This document shows, in pieces, positions 34,042 through 45,439 of a DNA stretch of 64,000 bases. The notes beneath the pieces are model-generated. The model ran no database searches, was not told where the DNA came from, and worked only from the letters and a program-made list of their open reading frames with translations. The DNA lies in assembly GCA_030220185.1 (NCBI GenBank), contig JASPKZ010003432.1, positions 2,468,501-2,532,500 of the forward strand. Reading direction: 5' to 3'. Every line of letters begins with the position of its first letter. Position 1 is the first letter of the stretch. Source of the stretch: Diploptera punctata. Taxonomy: Eukaryota; Arthropoda; Insecta; Blattodea; Blaberidae. A program made the translations under genes and the position numbers.

Positions 34042-34230
34042 ATGCCATAGCGTAGTTGGTTAAGGGAACGTGTTACAAGCTGGAATGTTGAGGGTTCGAA
34101 TCGTGGTGGGGCTGGATTTTTAAACTGATATAAACCATCTGACCGCCCCATGACTCTTTTGAACTCGGATTCTAGACTACCAGATCCTCGTACTGCGGTT
34201 ATGCAGTTCTGACAACCCGGTTGATATCTC
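34042..34230 (+). mobile_element. SINE S6
   Basis: tRNA-like head: A-box region 'tagcgtagttggttaaggga' and B-box 'gagggttcgaatcgtggtgg' spaced as in a tRNA (34050-34115), then an unrelated body 'ccccatgactcttttgaact'. Only one copy in the window. Confidence 0.6.
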
Positions 34231-35694
34231 GTGTCGTTTATCTAGAAAGGTGTTTTACAAATTAATCTTCACACTAATCCGTAATACCTCATTATGAATT
34301 CTTGTAGCGTAAAAAATTGTCATAGTGAAAAATAAATAAATAACGTCTGAAACATTGCTATTAAATGAAAACATTGCTGTTAGATGAAATACATATTTTA
34401 ATGTAGAGGAATGTGTGATATAATTTATGAATTTGAGTGTGTTGGATGTCCCACAAGTTAATAAATAAATGCCTACACGCACAATAGAGTGCCCAACCCC
34501 CATAATGTTTGTCATGCAATGCGAGAAACTGTCACAACTTTATGTGTGTTTGGAAATTTAATAAATTACCTTGAGGGGAATTACCAAATAGCACATGATT
34601 ATGACCTAGATTCCGCATAAACACTATTGATTTCCGGCACTCCGTTATTTTATCAATATAATGCATCACAGTACATGAAACAATACTTAAATTCATCACG
34701 ATTATCTGACTTTCTGTTAATGTTATACAGCTGTAATTTGTAATAGGAAATGCCCCAATTAAAATCAATAGCGAAACAATATGTTTTTGCAGCTGTACTA
34801 TAGTAGGTTACATTATGATGCATGTGCGAGGTGTGCGAGGAGAAGTCACCGGAAAAAAAAAAACGAATAACCAACTTACAAAAAAACTTATCTAATGTAA
34901 CCTAACCTACCTAATTTAAACTACCTAGTCTAACCTGAAAAAGTTAGTAATAAGATATAACGGAAACGTGAATTAAACATGTTGGCAAATATGTCACTGG
35001 CACGAATGTTATTCGATAAGTATCGATAAGTAGTGGTCCCTTCATAAACTGGAATCTCACATAGAATAGAAGCAGCTTCTCTTTAGAAATATTAGAAATT
35101 AACGAATATTAATAAGTGTAAATCACAATTTCAAGTTTTTGCAAAATAAAAAAGTATACTCGATATCTGTATGACGCACACACAAATCGATAAAAAAATA
35201 AATACCCAACAAGTATAAACAATAGAATATTGCAAAGTGAGTCATAAAGAATCTTTCTTTAATCGTACTTCACTGAAGATTTGGCACATGTTAAGAAATG
35301 TATGTCAACCTTTCCAAATTGGTTAAATATCTTCATAAGATGTATTATTATAATTTACAATAATTAATTGTACTTTTGCTTTTATTGAGTCTTTTGAACA
35401 TACATTTCTTCTTGCACACCGTATAAAACGTTCAATGTATCTTATTCGCTGTTGCATAACTTACGCAAAATGGTTCTTCCCACATATTTACATCACTTGT
35501 TGGTCATTTGATTTTGATTTCATTTTTGGTGGGGTTTTTGAAGGTTCGTCCTCAATTTCACTATTTTGAGACGTTCAAAATACAATTTTCCAATCAAGGC
35601 ATGGTGCTTCATTAAATCACGTAAAAGTACCTACTAAGGAAGAGGTTAAACTAAGAAAAAGAAAGAAATATTAATAATAATAATAATTATTATT
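34231..35694. other. Longest quiet stretch, unassigned
   Basis: About 1.46 kb of AT-rich sequence without transposon motif. The phrase 'taacctaacctacctaat' at 34898-34915 is telomere-like for insects (CCTAA) but only about two units long. Several frames of 73-86 codons (-) around 34255-34874 show no domain. Confidence 0.4.
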
Positions 35695-36138
35695 ATACTT
35701 ACTTACTGACTGGCACTATCGAACCCGTAGGTTCAAGCCCGCGCGGACATAAGCTCTCCATACATCCCTATCCTGGGCTAATGCTTTCAAATCATTCACT
35801 GTATAGTCTACTTCCCTCAAATCATAGTTAATGTTGTTCTCTCACTTCATTCTTGGTTTACCAACTGGGCGTTTTCCCTCTGGCTTTCCTACAAGAAGCT
35901 TCCATGCACGTCTTTCATTCCCCATACCCCCAACATGTCCTGCCCATCGCAGTCTACGAGACTTAACTGTTCTTATTATATCTGACTTCCTACAAAGACC
36001 ATGTAGTTCATTGTTATGTAGTCTTCTCCATTCACCTGTCTGTTCATCTCTCTTTGGTCCAAACATTTTCCAAAGAACTTTATTCTCAAAAACTCGTAAT
36101 CTCATTTCCTCCCTTAAAGTAAGAGTCCATGTTTCGCA
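35695..36138 (-). pseudogene. LINE-A C-terminal fragment, well preserved
   Basis: Minus strand: 'MRLRVFENKVLWKMFGPKRD', 'EQTGEWRRLHNNELHGLCRK', 'LRWAGHVGGMGNERRAWKLL' and 'VGKPEGKRPVGKPRMK' in an 87-codon open frame (36105-35842), a frameshift, then the 3' end 'cctacgggttcgatagtgcc' and a (TAAG)n tail at 35696-35710. Close to the 9636 copy. Confidence 0.9.
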
Positions 36139-36202
<64 letters not shown>

Positions 36203-36204
36203 AT
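36139..36204. repeat. (TTA)n microsatellite
   Basis: About 21 units directly at the 5' (high) end of the LINE-A fragment and beside an S2 SINE. Confidence 0.95.
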
Positions 36205-36209
36205 TATGT

Positions 36210-36598
36210 TCTACCGCTATTGTCTCTGAGCTGCCTCGTACACAAGGTTTGGACAAGTTTCCTGAGTGAGGTTTTCGGTGTTTTCCTCACCTGTAAAATA
36301 AATGTCGGGAAGCTATATGGCCGCAATCTCCCCGAACACCATATGACCATCATAATCATCATACCAATCCGCCTTAATATGAATTTATGAGCGAATGGTG
36401 CGTCTTCTCTTAAACATTCAAGTTGTCTCAGTGGTGACTCGGGTCTTGTTGTGATCCCCCATCCGGGAAGCATTAAATGTCCTTGTATAATCAAAAAAGT
36501 ATGTTTGTGATAAGTAGTTTTAAAAATCTTCTTCTAACAGGTCGTGCTCCTGTAAAATTCGGGTGGCATGGATCATGTAAAAGGAACTACTCAGTTAT
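36210..36598 (+). mobile_element. SINE S2, long form
   Basis: Head eroded ('taccgctattgtctctgagc', no B-box), body 'gtgaggttttcggtgttttc', 'ctcacctgtaaaataaatgt', 'caagttgtctcagtggtgac', 'atgtccttgtataatcaaaa' and 'aggtcgtgctcctgtaaa'. This copy joins the S2 body halves seen separately at 43200 and 60673. Confidence 0.7.
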
Positions 36599-36602
36599 TA
36601 AG

Positions 36603-36748
36603 AATTAAATTAATGTTTTTATTACCTTACCTCATATTCTGTTTCTTCTAGACTGCAGTTTCGGAGCTTATCTCCACCATCAGTAGCCTCTGGTCTACCG
36701 GTGTTATGTCGTTTCTTGGTGAGGTAATAAAAACATTAATTTAATTTT
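36603..36748. mobile_element. Palindromic element P5 with hammerhead-like motif
   Basis: Arms about 36603-36631 and 36720-36748 ('ttaatgtttttattacct' pairs with 'aggtaataaaaacattaa'). Between them, on the minus strand at 36683-36653, lies 'ctgatggtggagataagctc' followed by 'cgaaactgcag': TGATGG, T, stem GGAG/CTCC, GAAA. No coding sequence. Confidence 0.55.
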
Positions 36749-36796
36749 TAAATTAAACCTCATAGTGTTTTTTTCCCTGTGAAAGTTAAATACTGA

Positions 36797-36809
36797 GTTA
36801 TTATTATTA

Positions 36810-36891
<82 letters not shown>
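36797..36891. repeat. (TTA)n microsatellite
   Basis: About 30 units. Confidence 0.95.
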
Positions 36892-37080
36892 AGACGGATG
36901 CAAGAAGAAAGGTACCCAGAAAAACATTGGAATGGTGTCCACCTGGAAGAAGAAGGAAAGGAAGACTCGAAACTCGTGGATGCAAGAAATAAGAACTGGA
37001 ATGAGAACAAGAGGACTGAAGGACATGGAGTGGATGGATAGAGACGAGTGGAAAAGGAAAATAAAACTTTAGGTACAGAA
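36892..37080 (+). pseudogene. LINE-D 3' coding end
   Basis: Plus strand: 'RYPEKHW'/'RKTLEWCPPGRRRKGRL' (36910-36965), 'LEWVDR'-like codons near 37025 and 'RKIKLLGT' near 37060. This is the W-x-PPGRR-x-RGR ending of a LINE protein. It is 5'-truncated, starting at the microsatellite. Confidence 0.65.
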
Positions 37081-37138
37081 AGATGCGTAAACATTAAAAA
37101 TAAGTATATGAATAAATACATTATTATTACTACTATTA

Positions 37139-37144
37139 TTACTC

Positions 37145-37200
<56 letters not shown>

Positions 37201-37202
37201 GT
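37139..37202. repeat. (TTA)n microsatellite
   Basis: About 20 units. Confidence 0.95.
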
Positions 37203-37600
37203 TATGTGGATCCGAAACATAGACAGTCAGCAGAAAACAGATCAATAAATCGTTAGTAATAAAAATGGATTTTCGGAGATGACCAATAAGAATTAAAAAA
37301 TAAATAAAATCAAGAATAGTACAGTAAGAGAAATTATACAGGTTGAATGGAAGCATATTTAAAAAAATAGAAGAAAGGCGTTTGAGGTGGAATAAACACC
37401 ACATACGATTGGAAGAAAATAGAGAACCAAGAAGGGTCCTTAAATGGGAGGCTAGAGGAAGGAAGGGGAGAGGTAGACAACGAGAACATCGGATGGATGG
37501 AATAAGAAGAAGGAAACATGTGGTCTTACGGAAAAAGATGCATTAGACAGGGATCTCTGACGATAAATCATTTTGAGTGAAATAAGAATCACTGTAGTGG
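37203..37600 (+). pseudogene. LINE-D C-terminal fragment
   Basis: 'LCGSET' and 'TVSRKQINKSLVIKMDFRR' (37206-37280), 'STVREIIQVEWKHI' (37320), 'RRLRWNKHHIRLEENREPRR' (37375) and 'RKGRGRQREHRMDGIRRR' (37460) align with the 46590-47075 copy. Stops at several points. Confidence 0.75.
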
Positions 37601-38355
37601 GGAATTATTTTGATTAGCATTATATTTACGAGGGTGTTAGAAACATGAATGTGATTTAAATAAAATTATTGTAAACACGACATGTTACATAAACATGGAG
37701 AGGCAAATTATTTTGCATGAAGGTAGTGGACTTGATCACGCAATCAAGCGCTTGGAGTTTGACGGAATGTCTGATTACAAAGTAATGCAAGGAGGTGTGG
37801 ACAGACTTCCACTGGCAAAACTCTCGTATTTTTATTCTCAACTGAAATAATTAACATCCGCCGCAAGCACTGACATGACGTCACCATCATACAATTACAA
37901 AACTACCGGCCATGAATTCACCGTGTGGGAAGAGTTAAAACATTTCCTTGCGTTTCAGATTAATCAGATAAGCAATTTATGGTTTTAAATTAGTATTTCG
38001 CTGCGCTTATAAAGAGTGTCTATAATTTTCAGGGTCATAATTATACAGGTATCAGAGGATTGTAAGTGAATAGTATGAATTAGGGAACTAATTATCAGAA
38101 ATGCATATTCCGGCCGAGATCTTGCCTTAGATAACTAACAGTAGTTGAAGACAACCAGGATATTTGATTATAAAATCCCTGATATTTTATATTTGTTAGC
38201 ACAAATCATGAATATTTTATAAATTAGATCAAATTAGTAACGGTGGGTTCGGGTTTTAAAATCCTAATATTGCAACCCTATTTTTGGTTCATTGTATTAT
38301 TAATATCTTCTTTATGGAATGAATGAGATGGAACTACTCTGCGGTGATATATGTA
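37601..38355. other. Unassigned region
   Basis: No feature recognised. Confidence 0.35.
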
Positions 38356-38885
38356 AGGGTATTCATAAAAGAAGGAACAGACTTCAAACATTTATTTCTT
38401 CCAAACTACAAACAATAAAAACACAATCCAAGCATTCCTGGAAAGAGAAAAGTTCAAATTTCACTATTTTATTGCACTATATGTTACACGACAAATATCA
38501 TAACGGTGGCTCATTTCTTGCCACACACGATTCAGCTGGTCTCTAGTTACCGAATCCACAGCTTCAACAATTCGATGTCGCAGATTTTCAAACGTGTCAG
38601 ACATAGGGGGGATAAAAACACGATATTGTACATAAAACCCACATATAAGAATCACACGAGGTTAGGTTTGGTGACCTGGGAGGCCACCGGCGATGAAACT
38701 GATCTGCTTCTCATCCGTCCTGGAATGGTGTTGTTCAGGTAACGTCCGACGTGATTAGAGAAATGTGGCCGTGATCGGAACTTCAAATTTTTCTTTTTCC
38801 AGGAATGTTGGAATTGTGTTTCTATTTTTTGTAGTTTGGAAGAAATAAATGTTTGAAGTCTGTTCCTTCTTTCTGAATAGCCCTG
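38356..38885 (-). mobile_element. Internally deleted mariner-type element
   Basis: 530 bp with TA at both flanks (38354-38355, 38886-38887) and long inverted ends: 'aagaaggaacagacttcaaa' (left) against 'tttgaagtctgttccttctt' (right), pairing for about 90 bp. The interior keeps the transposase C-terminus on the minus strand: 'SPNLTSC' (third catalytic block, near 38685), 'PPMSDTFENLRHRIVEAVDS' and 'QEMSHRYDICRVTYSA', ending near 38464. The N-terminus and first two aspartates are deleted. Same transposase type as 7919. Confidence 0.85.
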
Positions 38886-39568
38886 TATGTAGTCTTATGG
38901 TGTTCGACACACATCAAGCATTCACACACATGGCTCTTATAGCAGTTTTATTTGGGCTGGGCCTAAATGCCTCGAGGAGGGGCTACAACCATTCCTAATC
39001 TGCCCTAAGTTTGACAAAGAGTAATGGGGAAGTATATGAGTTTTGTCCCATTAGATCACAACATATATTTTAAACACCCATAGCTTACTAAACTAGTATT
39101 TTTTTACCTGACATGAGATGTGAAAGAATGGCGATGAAATGACTTGATGGGGGAAGGAAGGGTGTTGGTGGGTTGACATTTGGGAAATGGGAGAACCCAG
39201 AGAGAGAGAAAAAAAAGATAAATCTCGGTTTGGTTCATCAACCAATACGCCTAGGATCCCAGTCGGGACAGCCGTGCGAGCTAGCCACGGGTCTACCGAG
39301 ACGCAATATTTTATAGGAAGTGGAGCTTGAGCCTTTTAGAACGCAAACAAATACATACTTGTAATACTCACCCCCTACACTTGAACATTAATTTGTTTAC
39401 AACATGAATTATAACACAAAGCGAACAGTCAGTAACGTTCCATCATGGTTAACATAAAAAAAATGGTTAACATAACAGCTATATATTCCGCGAGGAATGA
39501 GAAATTGATTATTCTACATTCACAATGGGAGAAAAAAAAAACATGTGGTTATTCGATTCTAAAGTTTT
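38886..39568. other. Unassigned region, possible tRNA-like end
   Basis: Near 39220-39305 the minus strand shows 'agacccgtggctagctcgca', a possible A-box, in a GC-richer patch with no clear B-box. Could be an unidentified SINE. Confidence 0.3.
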
Positions 39569-39915
39569 GTTGTCCCGCGCCGTAGCCGAGCGGTTAAGGT
39601 AGGAAGCCTTGGCGCAGAGCTACGGGACTTGCGCTGGTTCGAGTCTCCATGGGGGAAGAAATTTTCTCATGGTATTTCGGCCAGTATGGGACCGGTGCCC
39701 ACCCAGCATCGTGAGGCAATTGGGTAGCTACAATAAGTAGCGGCTCCAGGTTGAGGAACCAGCTATAACGGCTGGGGGACTCGACATGCTAACCACATGT
39801 CACCCCTACACTGGCTGTTGATCATCTACCTCTGTGATTGACACATGTGGATGTGAAGGGCCAGCAGCCGGCTGGTAAAAGGGCAACCGCTGAAAAGTAG
39901 AAAGACCCTCAATCG
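39569..39915 (+). mobile_element. SINE S1, best full-length copy
   Basis: The tRNA-like head is 39571-39660: A-box region 'cgtagccgagcggttaaggt' (Leu/Ser-like), 'gccttggcgcagagctacgg', B-box 'ctggttcgagtctcc'. The body runs 'gggaccggtgcccacccagc', 'gggtagctacaataagtagc', 'ctcgacatgctaaccacatg', 'tgattgacacatgtggatgt' to 'ggctggtaaaagggcaaccg'. About 347 bp, no coding. Other copies at 1, 11995, 28988, 32565 and 51983. Confidence 0.8.
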
Positions 39916-40076
39916 GAAGTTTTGTTACGTGAGGAACTAAAATATCAGACATTTTAATCCTTCACACGCTGATGAACATGGAAAAACTAAACTTTAAGGT
40001 ATGTTTAGAAATATGTTTGTTGGCAACAATATGTTAATATGCTTTATGTAACGTGAATTAAATGTAATTGACTAAT

Positions 40077-40077
40077 A

Positions 40078-40126
<49 letters not shown>
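40077..40126. repeat. (TTA)n microsatellite
   Basis: About 16 units. Confidence 0.95.
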
Positions 40127-41040
40127 TTACACGGGCAATGGTAGGAAAATACTTGAGAGATTTTGTAGTCCGTATTGTTAATGACTGATTCTACATATAC
40201 ACATGAGCAACTATTTTTGAAATTAAACTGTGTTAAGGGTGTGATTTTCTGTCTAATTTAAACGATGATACCTTATCTTTACATATTGAGTCTATCTTTA
40301 AGGATCGACGCCACCTCGAGATCACAGCGGTGAATAAAATGATGCATAATATGAAATAATTTTTTTGCTTGATATGAGCTACCTGAAATTCGAATGTTAG
40401 TGAATACTATTGTGTCATCACTCCTGTAGGCATAAGCGTTGCCTATCAGTACACAGAATTTATTACTACATCTTTTGTTAAGCAGGACAATACTCTTAAC
40501 GTTTGTCATGTACCATATGTTGTGATAATGCTGGCAATTGGAAGATTGTGGTACCGCAGATGACATAATGGAGATTTGACTTGCGAATTCCTAGGTCATC
40601 AATTTTACAGCGTAGGCAGAACACTGCTTAAGAGTTTTTGTGTTAGTGTGTCATTTATGTTATTACTGATAACTGTTTCAAATGACCTCATCCATTTTTA
40701 TGTCATTCGTTAAAAATATGTTTATAAAAATAAATACGTGGCATGTCAACTCTGTAAAGCCAAGGCAAACAAAACTAGTCGTTGTCCTGTTACTGGCTAG
40801 CAGAGAACAGCCTCTCAGACGTCAGGTGGTTAGTGTGACGCAGTATCTCAATAATTTCAGTTAATACATTGATATAGGAAAAAAAAGTCATGTGTTTAGG
40901 GAGAATTCAAGTAGGATGGAATATCTTAAGTTACGTATATTTAGGAGTTTTATTTAACAGAAACGGGAATAAAAATCCAAAATAACGAAATAATTTTTCA
41001 AAAAATGAAAGGAATATCTTCATTAAATTGTGTCCTAAGA
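40127..41040. other. Unassigned region
   Basis: No feature recognised in about 0.9 kb. Confidence 0.35.
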
Positions 41041-41055
41041 TAATCTATAAATAAA

Positions 41056-41069
41056 TAAACGCACGCACG

Positions 41070-41131
<62 letters not shown>
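41056..41131. repeat. (CA)n(TA)n microsatellite
   Basis: CA-rich from about 41056, then (TA)n to 41130, at the end of the S3 dimer. Confidence 0.95.
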
Positions 41132-41132
<1 letters not shown>

Positions 41133-41425
41133 AAAGATAAGAAAAATAAATGCCTGGACGGGATTCGAACCCGGATCTCTGAGTCTGTACCTCAGTGTGA
41201 TATCCATTACACTACCAGACGAATCCAATTCAAACACTTATTTTTCTTATATATGTATTATACTCTCCATTATTACTAGATGTCGCGAGAACTCGGTCTT
41301 CACCGCCATCTAGTAGCTGACTATAACAAGTAAGCAAATTAAAGAGAACATTTTTACCTTATAGCAGTGACGCTTTATAGATGTTATAATTAAATGTTTA
41401 ACATTGAGCAATGCAAGCTTAATAT
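41132..41425 (-). mobile_element. SINE S3, distal unit of inverted dimer
   Basis: Complement of the S3 unit at 7677, including the tRNA-like block (41221 to 41151, B-box complement 'gggattcgaacccgg') and the 'ccatctagtagctgactata' region. The spacing to the next unit is 295 bp. Confidence 0.75.
41151..41221 (-). tRNA. tRNA-like promoter module in S3
   Basis: Same cloverleaf as 7498-7568 with an acceptor change ('cgtctgg'). SINE promoter, not a tRNA gene. Confidence 0.45.
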
Positions 41426-41690
41426 GGAATGATAAGAAAAATAAATGCCTGGACGGGATTCGAACCTGGATCTCTGAGTCTGTACCTCAGTGTGATATCC
41501 ATTACACTACCAGGCGAATTCAATTCAAACACTTATTTTTCTTATATATGTATTATACTCTCCATTATTACTAGATGTCGCGAGAACTCGGTCTTCATCG
41601 CCATCTAGCAGCTGACTATATCAAGTAAGCAAATTAAAGAGAATATATTAAGCTTGCATTGCTCAATGTTAAACATTTAATTATAACATA
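41426..41690 (-). mobile_element. SINE S3, proximal unit of inverted dimer
   Basis: Second unit, tRNA-like block 41516-41446, followed on the minus strand by the same downstream part. It ends at 'aagcttgcattgctcaatgt' and a (TA)n tract at 41686-41706. Confidence 0.75.
41446..41516 (-). tRNA. tRNA-like promoter module in S3
   Basis: Cloverleaf as above with a B-box change ('ccaggttcgaatcccg'). SINE promoter. Confidence 0.45.
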
Positions 41691-41759
41691 TATATATATA
41701 TATATAAAATCACTTCCATCTGTCCACAATAATTTTAAGAATTCCGTGCCATAACTAAT

Positions 41760-42165
41760 TGACGTATTCTAATTTCCTTTGCTGTAGTCTGTGTAATTTC
41801 TCAAATTTTCTCATTTAAATTTTTTTTCCTTCTTAATGTTCTGTTTGCTCTCCTTCAGAAATCCATTTATGTTATCCCTCCTTGTATTATGTAGAATTTT
41901 CCGTCATATTTTCAATTTCATGTGTTTCTAAGGCCTGTTTCGTTGTTACAGTATCAGCCCTAGCCTCTGAGGCATAGGTTAGTATTAGCCGTACAATTGC
42001 TTTATAAATTATAATTTTCGTTTTCTTATTTAAATGTTTATTCTTCCAGACTATATAATTCTTACAGCCTGCTATTTTGGATGTCTTATTAGCCTGATAT
42101 AAACTTCATTTTGCTGTGATTTCCAACTGTGATCTTAATTCCCATATATTTAAAAACCATGACTA
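41760..42165 (-). pseudogene. LINE C-terminal relic
   Basis: Minus strand near 42020-41950: 'KKTKIIIYKAIVRLILTYAS' then 'EARADTVTTKQALETHEIEN', the (Y)KTxxRPxLTYGSETW region that follows the polymerase domain. Beyond it frames are broken. Distinct from LINE-A. Confidence 0.65.
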
Positions 42166-43170
42166 GCTCAATCCGTCCCTCGAGTTGCAATCAGAACAAG
42201 TCTGTAGCCGTAAGTTTTCCCCAAGTCAAGTTTTACGCGAAAAAAAAAGTTTTAATAGCACGTGGAACCATGTAAAAATAAACTTTGGGGGGAAAATGAA
42301 GGTTACAAGTTGTTCTGTTTGGCTATTCAATTAAGGTCTGAAATCATCCTACTCCGTCCTATGCTCCTGTTTATTTTTCATACTGGATCATGAATATGAA
42401 ATTTAAACAATGCTAAATTTGTTTATTCAAGTCAAATATTAGTTGTCTACGGCTCTGGTTTCCCCATCTCAAACTGCTTTTCTGCAACTCCTATGGGTTC
42501 TACAACAAGTTAAATTTATTCTGTTTGGTAATTATTACAAAAGACAGGTGGGAACGTACTATGTTAATGAATATTAAGCATTTTAAACGTTTCCTTTTTT
42601 TATGTTCCCACCATTTACTAAGAGATAAGCCACACGTTCCAACGTTACTTCCGTTAAAACAAGTAATAGTAACATTGCACACTGCCTTTTCTACCAAGAA
42701 AACAATTATTGCTCTTTCACAAATTTGAGGGCTGTCCATTATTTTACCCTGGGTCGGTGAAGCCCCTACGTTTCATTTCGGCAACTCGTTCCTGACAGAA
42801 TAGTGTCTTTTACCTTTAGGGTCAAAATTGTAAATTGATGGAGAAATGTAAATGAGCTATTTTAAGATAAGGCGATGGCCTAGAACCATACTATTCTGCG
42901 TCCGTTTTCTAGAATTCATGTTATGAGGTAAACGTCTCATATCAATGGGATTTGTGACCATAAAATATGAATTCGATATAGAACATAAAGAAAATGTGAA
43001 ATGTAAAAAATAATACTGGTTATGAACGCAATTAAAGAAGGAGACTGGTAGGTCTTAATAAAATCCTATTTTGTATCTCGTTTCACAGTATCTGTTGGAT
43101 TTATTGGTTCCTGCCATTCTTCATTGCGTGTATCCAACAGTGGCTGATGTCACTGCATAGTCCATTGCAT
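42166..43170. other. Unassigned region
   Basis: About 1 kb with no recognised repeat. Overlapping 67- and 79-codon frames at 42500-42739 on both strands show no domain. Confidence 0.35.
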
Positions 43171-43171
43171 A

Positions 43172-43173
43172 GT

Positions 43174-43200
<27 letters not shown>
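43172..43200. repeat. (TA)n microsatellite
   Basis: About 13 TA units at the 5' boundary of the S2 SINE. Confidence 0.95.
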
Positions 43201-43204
<4 letters not shown>

Positions 43205-43520
43205 ACCGCTGTGGTCTCGAGGTAGCGTGCTGCCTTGTCACGCAGCGGGCCTGGGTTCGATCCCAGGTCGGGACAGTTTTTCTGGGTGAGGTTTTTATCG
43301 GTTTTTTTTCTCACCTGTAAGACAAATGTCAGGAAAATTTTAAGGCCCAAACGGCCCCCGAAAAAAATATGGCCATCATCATCCTTATCATTATCATCCT
43401 TCACCAGTGTGAAAAGCAACGGGAAGCTACCACACCTACATTTCCCTAGTAAAGCTGCAAGCATAGCATGAAAATGCTATGATTGCAGTGAAGGATCTGC
43501 CTTCGGGCACAATTACTATG

Positions 43521-43525
<5 letters not shown>
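43201..43525 (+). mobile_element. SINE S2, best copy
   Basis: tRNA-like head 43203-43275: A-box region 'tggtctcgaggtagcgtgct', B-box 'gggttcgatcccagg'. Body: 'ggtttttatcggtttttttt', 'ctcacctgtaagacaaatgt', 'ccatcatcatccttatcatt', ending 'gggcacaattactatggatg'. Both ends meet (TA)n. Nearly identical to the inverted copy at 50012-50385, so probably young. Confidence 0.85.
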
Positions 43526-43526
<1 letters not shown>

Positions 43527-43551
<25 letters not shown>

Positions 43552-43553
43552 TG
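43527..43553. repeat. (TA)n microsatellite
   Basis: About 13 TA units at the 3' boundary of the S2 SINE. Confidence 0.95.
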
Positions 43554-43911
43554 CAATGGGACAGCATTGATGTATATGCAGCTTATGAGGGTATTTCTTA
43601 TTTCCTCGTTTGCTTAAAATATCAATAATAAGTTAAGTCCTCGCGCACCCCGTCGATATAAGTGCGCATGCGATTATAAAGAATGTTTTCTAAAGAGTTA
43701 GATATTGAGGAATGAAAGTAAGAAAACAATTATTTTCCTCGAATACTCTAATTTTATTGAAGTCGAAACACAATATTTATCCAAGAGCGGATAAATAGTA
43801 AAAAAAATTGTTAATTATATAAAAGAAAGTGTGAGATTGTATTGTTATTTATTGCAGTCAAAGTAGGGAATTTGGTAAGGTGTTGTCGGCTCATGTCATG
43901 TTTATAAGGTA
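43554..43911. other. Unassigned region
   Basis: Nothing recognised. Confidence 0.3.
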
Positions 43912-44437
43912 CTAGCTGATTACCCGGCGTTGCCCGGGAATTTGCTTATCCCGACATCTTAAATTAATTGCTATATGCCAAGTTTGATTTCGATGAAACA
44001 AAGTTGTGGCCGCTAGAGCTTTAACGGACTATGACATTGCGAGCGTTTTCCCACTGCCTCATATGATAAAGAATCCCAATCTTCTTGGCATCAATGAGAT
44101 GAAATATAAACAGTTATTGTGATTTTTCCGTAAAAGAAATATATGCTCTCGCGGATTTTTTGTAGAATTTTTTTTAGATATTCGATTCTTTTTACATTAA
44201 TTTGGTGTTATGGTTTAGGCAGCATAAGCCATTTAAGCGTCCACATAGCGACTATTTGTAGTGCTCCGATGCCTTTTTTTTGCCCTATAGTACGTAGGGT
44301 AATATGTTATATACGTCAATTGTCCCAGAAAAAATCTCTAAATGATGGAAAAAATACCATTCAAATCGGTCAAGTAGTTACTGAGCCCATAAAGAACAGA
44401 CAAACAGTCAAAAAAAAAAAAAAAAAAACAGACACTC

Positions 44438-44440
<3 letters not shown>
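43912..44440 (+). mobile_element. Retroelement 3' region, 'tagctgattacccggcgttg' type
   Basis: It opens with 'actagctgattacccggcgt' and 'tgcccggg', a start known from widespread invertebrate retroelement repeats, and closes with 'caaatcggtcaagtagttac', 'gaacagacaaacag' and a 20-A tail. No open frame except a non-specific 116-codon one. Family assignment is uncertain. Confidence 0.65.

Positions 44441-44487
<47 letters not shown>
44438..44487. repeat. (AT)n microsatellite
   Basis: About 24 units directly after the poly-A tail. Confidence 0.95.
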
Positions 44488-44490
<3 letters not shown>

Positions 44491-44689
44491 TAAGCCCACG
44501 TTTTCCCTTTACAGAGATTTAGGTGCTCTCCCCCTACAGGGAAGTATTTGAACCATACTAATTTAGTTACACTTGTTTTCGTATAGATGTCATTTTGAGT
44601 GGTCCGTGATCAGCGTTCCGCCTCATACTGACATCTAGGAAACCAAGGTAGTAGGCTACTAGGACGGGAAAATTCGGTAAATTTTGCTT

Positions 44690-44892
44690 AGAGGCCTTTT
44701 CATTCAGGCTTAAGGATTTTTTACGAGCCTGAAAATCTTCAGACTCGAGACCCACGGCTTAAAGTCCCTCCCGGAGGACTTGCTCCTTGGATTTTTCCGT
44801 CCTAAAAAATCCATCGACACCGGCCGGGTTTGAACTCGCGACCCTCGGGACCAGAGGCAAGGAGCATAACCACTAGTCCACCGCGGCCGATT
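44690..44892 (-). mobile_element. SINE S4, best copy
   Basis: Minus strand: head 44890-44820 'cggccgcggtggactagtgg', B-box 'gcgagttcaaacccgg', then 'gatggattttttaggacgga', 'gtcctccgggagggacttta' and 'gagtctgaagattttcaggc'. No coding. Confidence 0.75.
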
Positions 44893-45439
44893 ACTCATTT
44901 TATATATGAAGTTAATATATTAAATATATATTGGTAAAATATAAGTTCGTTACGATTAAAGGAACAGTTATTTACTCATAATTGGATAAGTTAACTCTAA
45001 ATATAAAAATGAGAACTTTGCTATGAAGATCGTATTCTACATGATATAGGAGGATAACCGTAACATCTCAGCGTCCTAGAAATGTAACCTCCATACATTT
45101 CCATGTCCTGAAGCCGTGATATGACCTTATAACGACCTTATTCGCCAAATATGCAACAGGAAGAAAGCTGTCTGTAAAGGTCTGTCAAACAAGCTGCAGT
45201 TTTATGTAATATGTCTATATTGAGCATACAAACGTAATAATTACGTCAGTGTGTCGGAAATGTAATTGCATATTCACGGAAAAGGAAACGAGAAGTAGGC
45301 ATACTGTAGGCCGACAATAACCATACAAATTCACGGTTCTCCCATTTTTTAAATTAAAAGATTTCATCCATCCAATGGGTAATTGATTCAAATCATAGCT
45401 TTGGCCTCCAATCGCTTCTATTTTGTGCAGCAAGCCTCC
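44893..45439. other. Unassigned region
   Basis: Nothing recognised. Confidence 0.3.

Noticed and set aside
34898..34915. Telomere-like CCTAA repeats
   Set aside because: Only about two units of an insect telomere-type repeat; too short to mean more than chance.
35831..36229. 132-codon plus-strand frame with Pro/Ser-rich sequence
   Set aside because: Shadow frame antisense to the LINE-A C-terminal fragment at 35695-36138.
36760..37404. Open frames rich in Asn, Ile or Tyr
   Set aside because: They are (TTA)n microsatellites read in three frames. The same applies at 46289-46692, 58391-58711 and 59173-59364.
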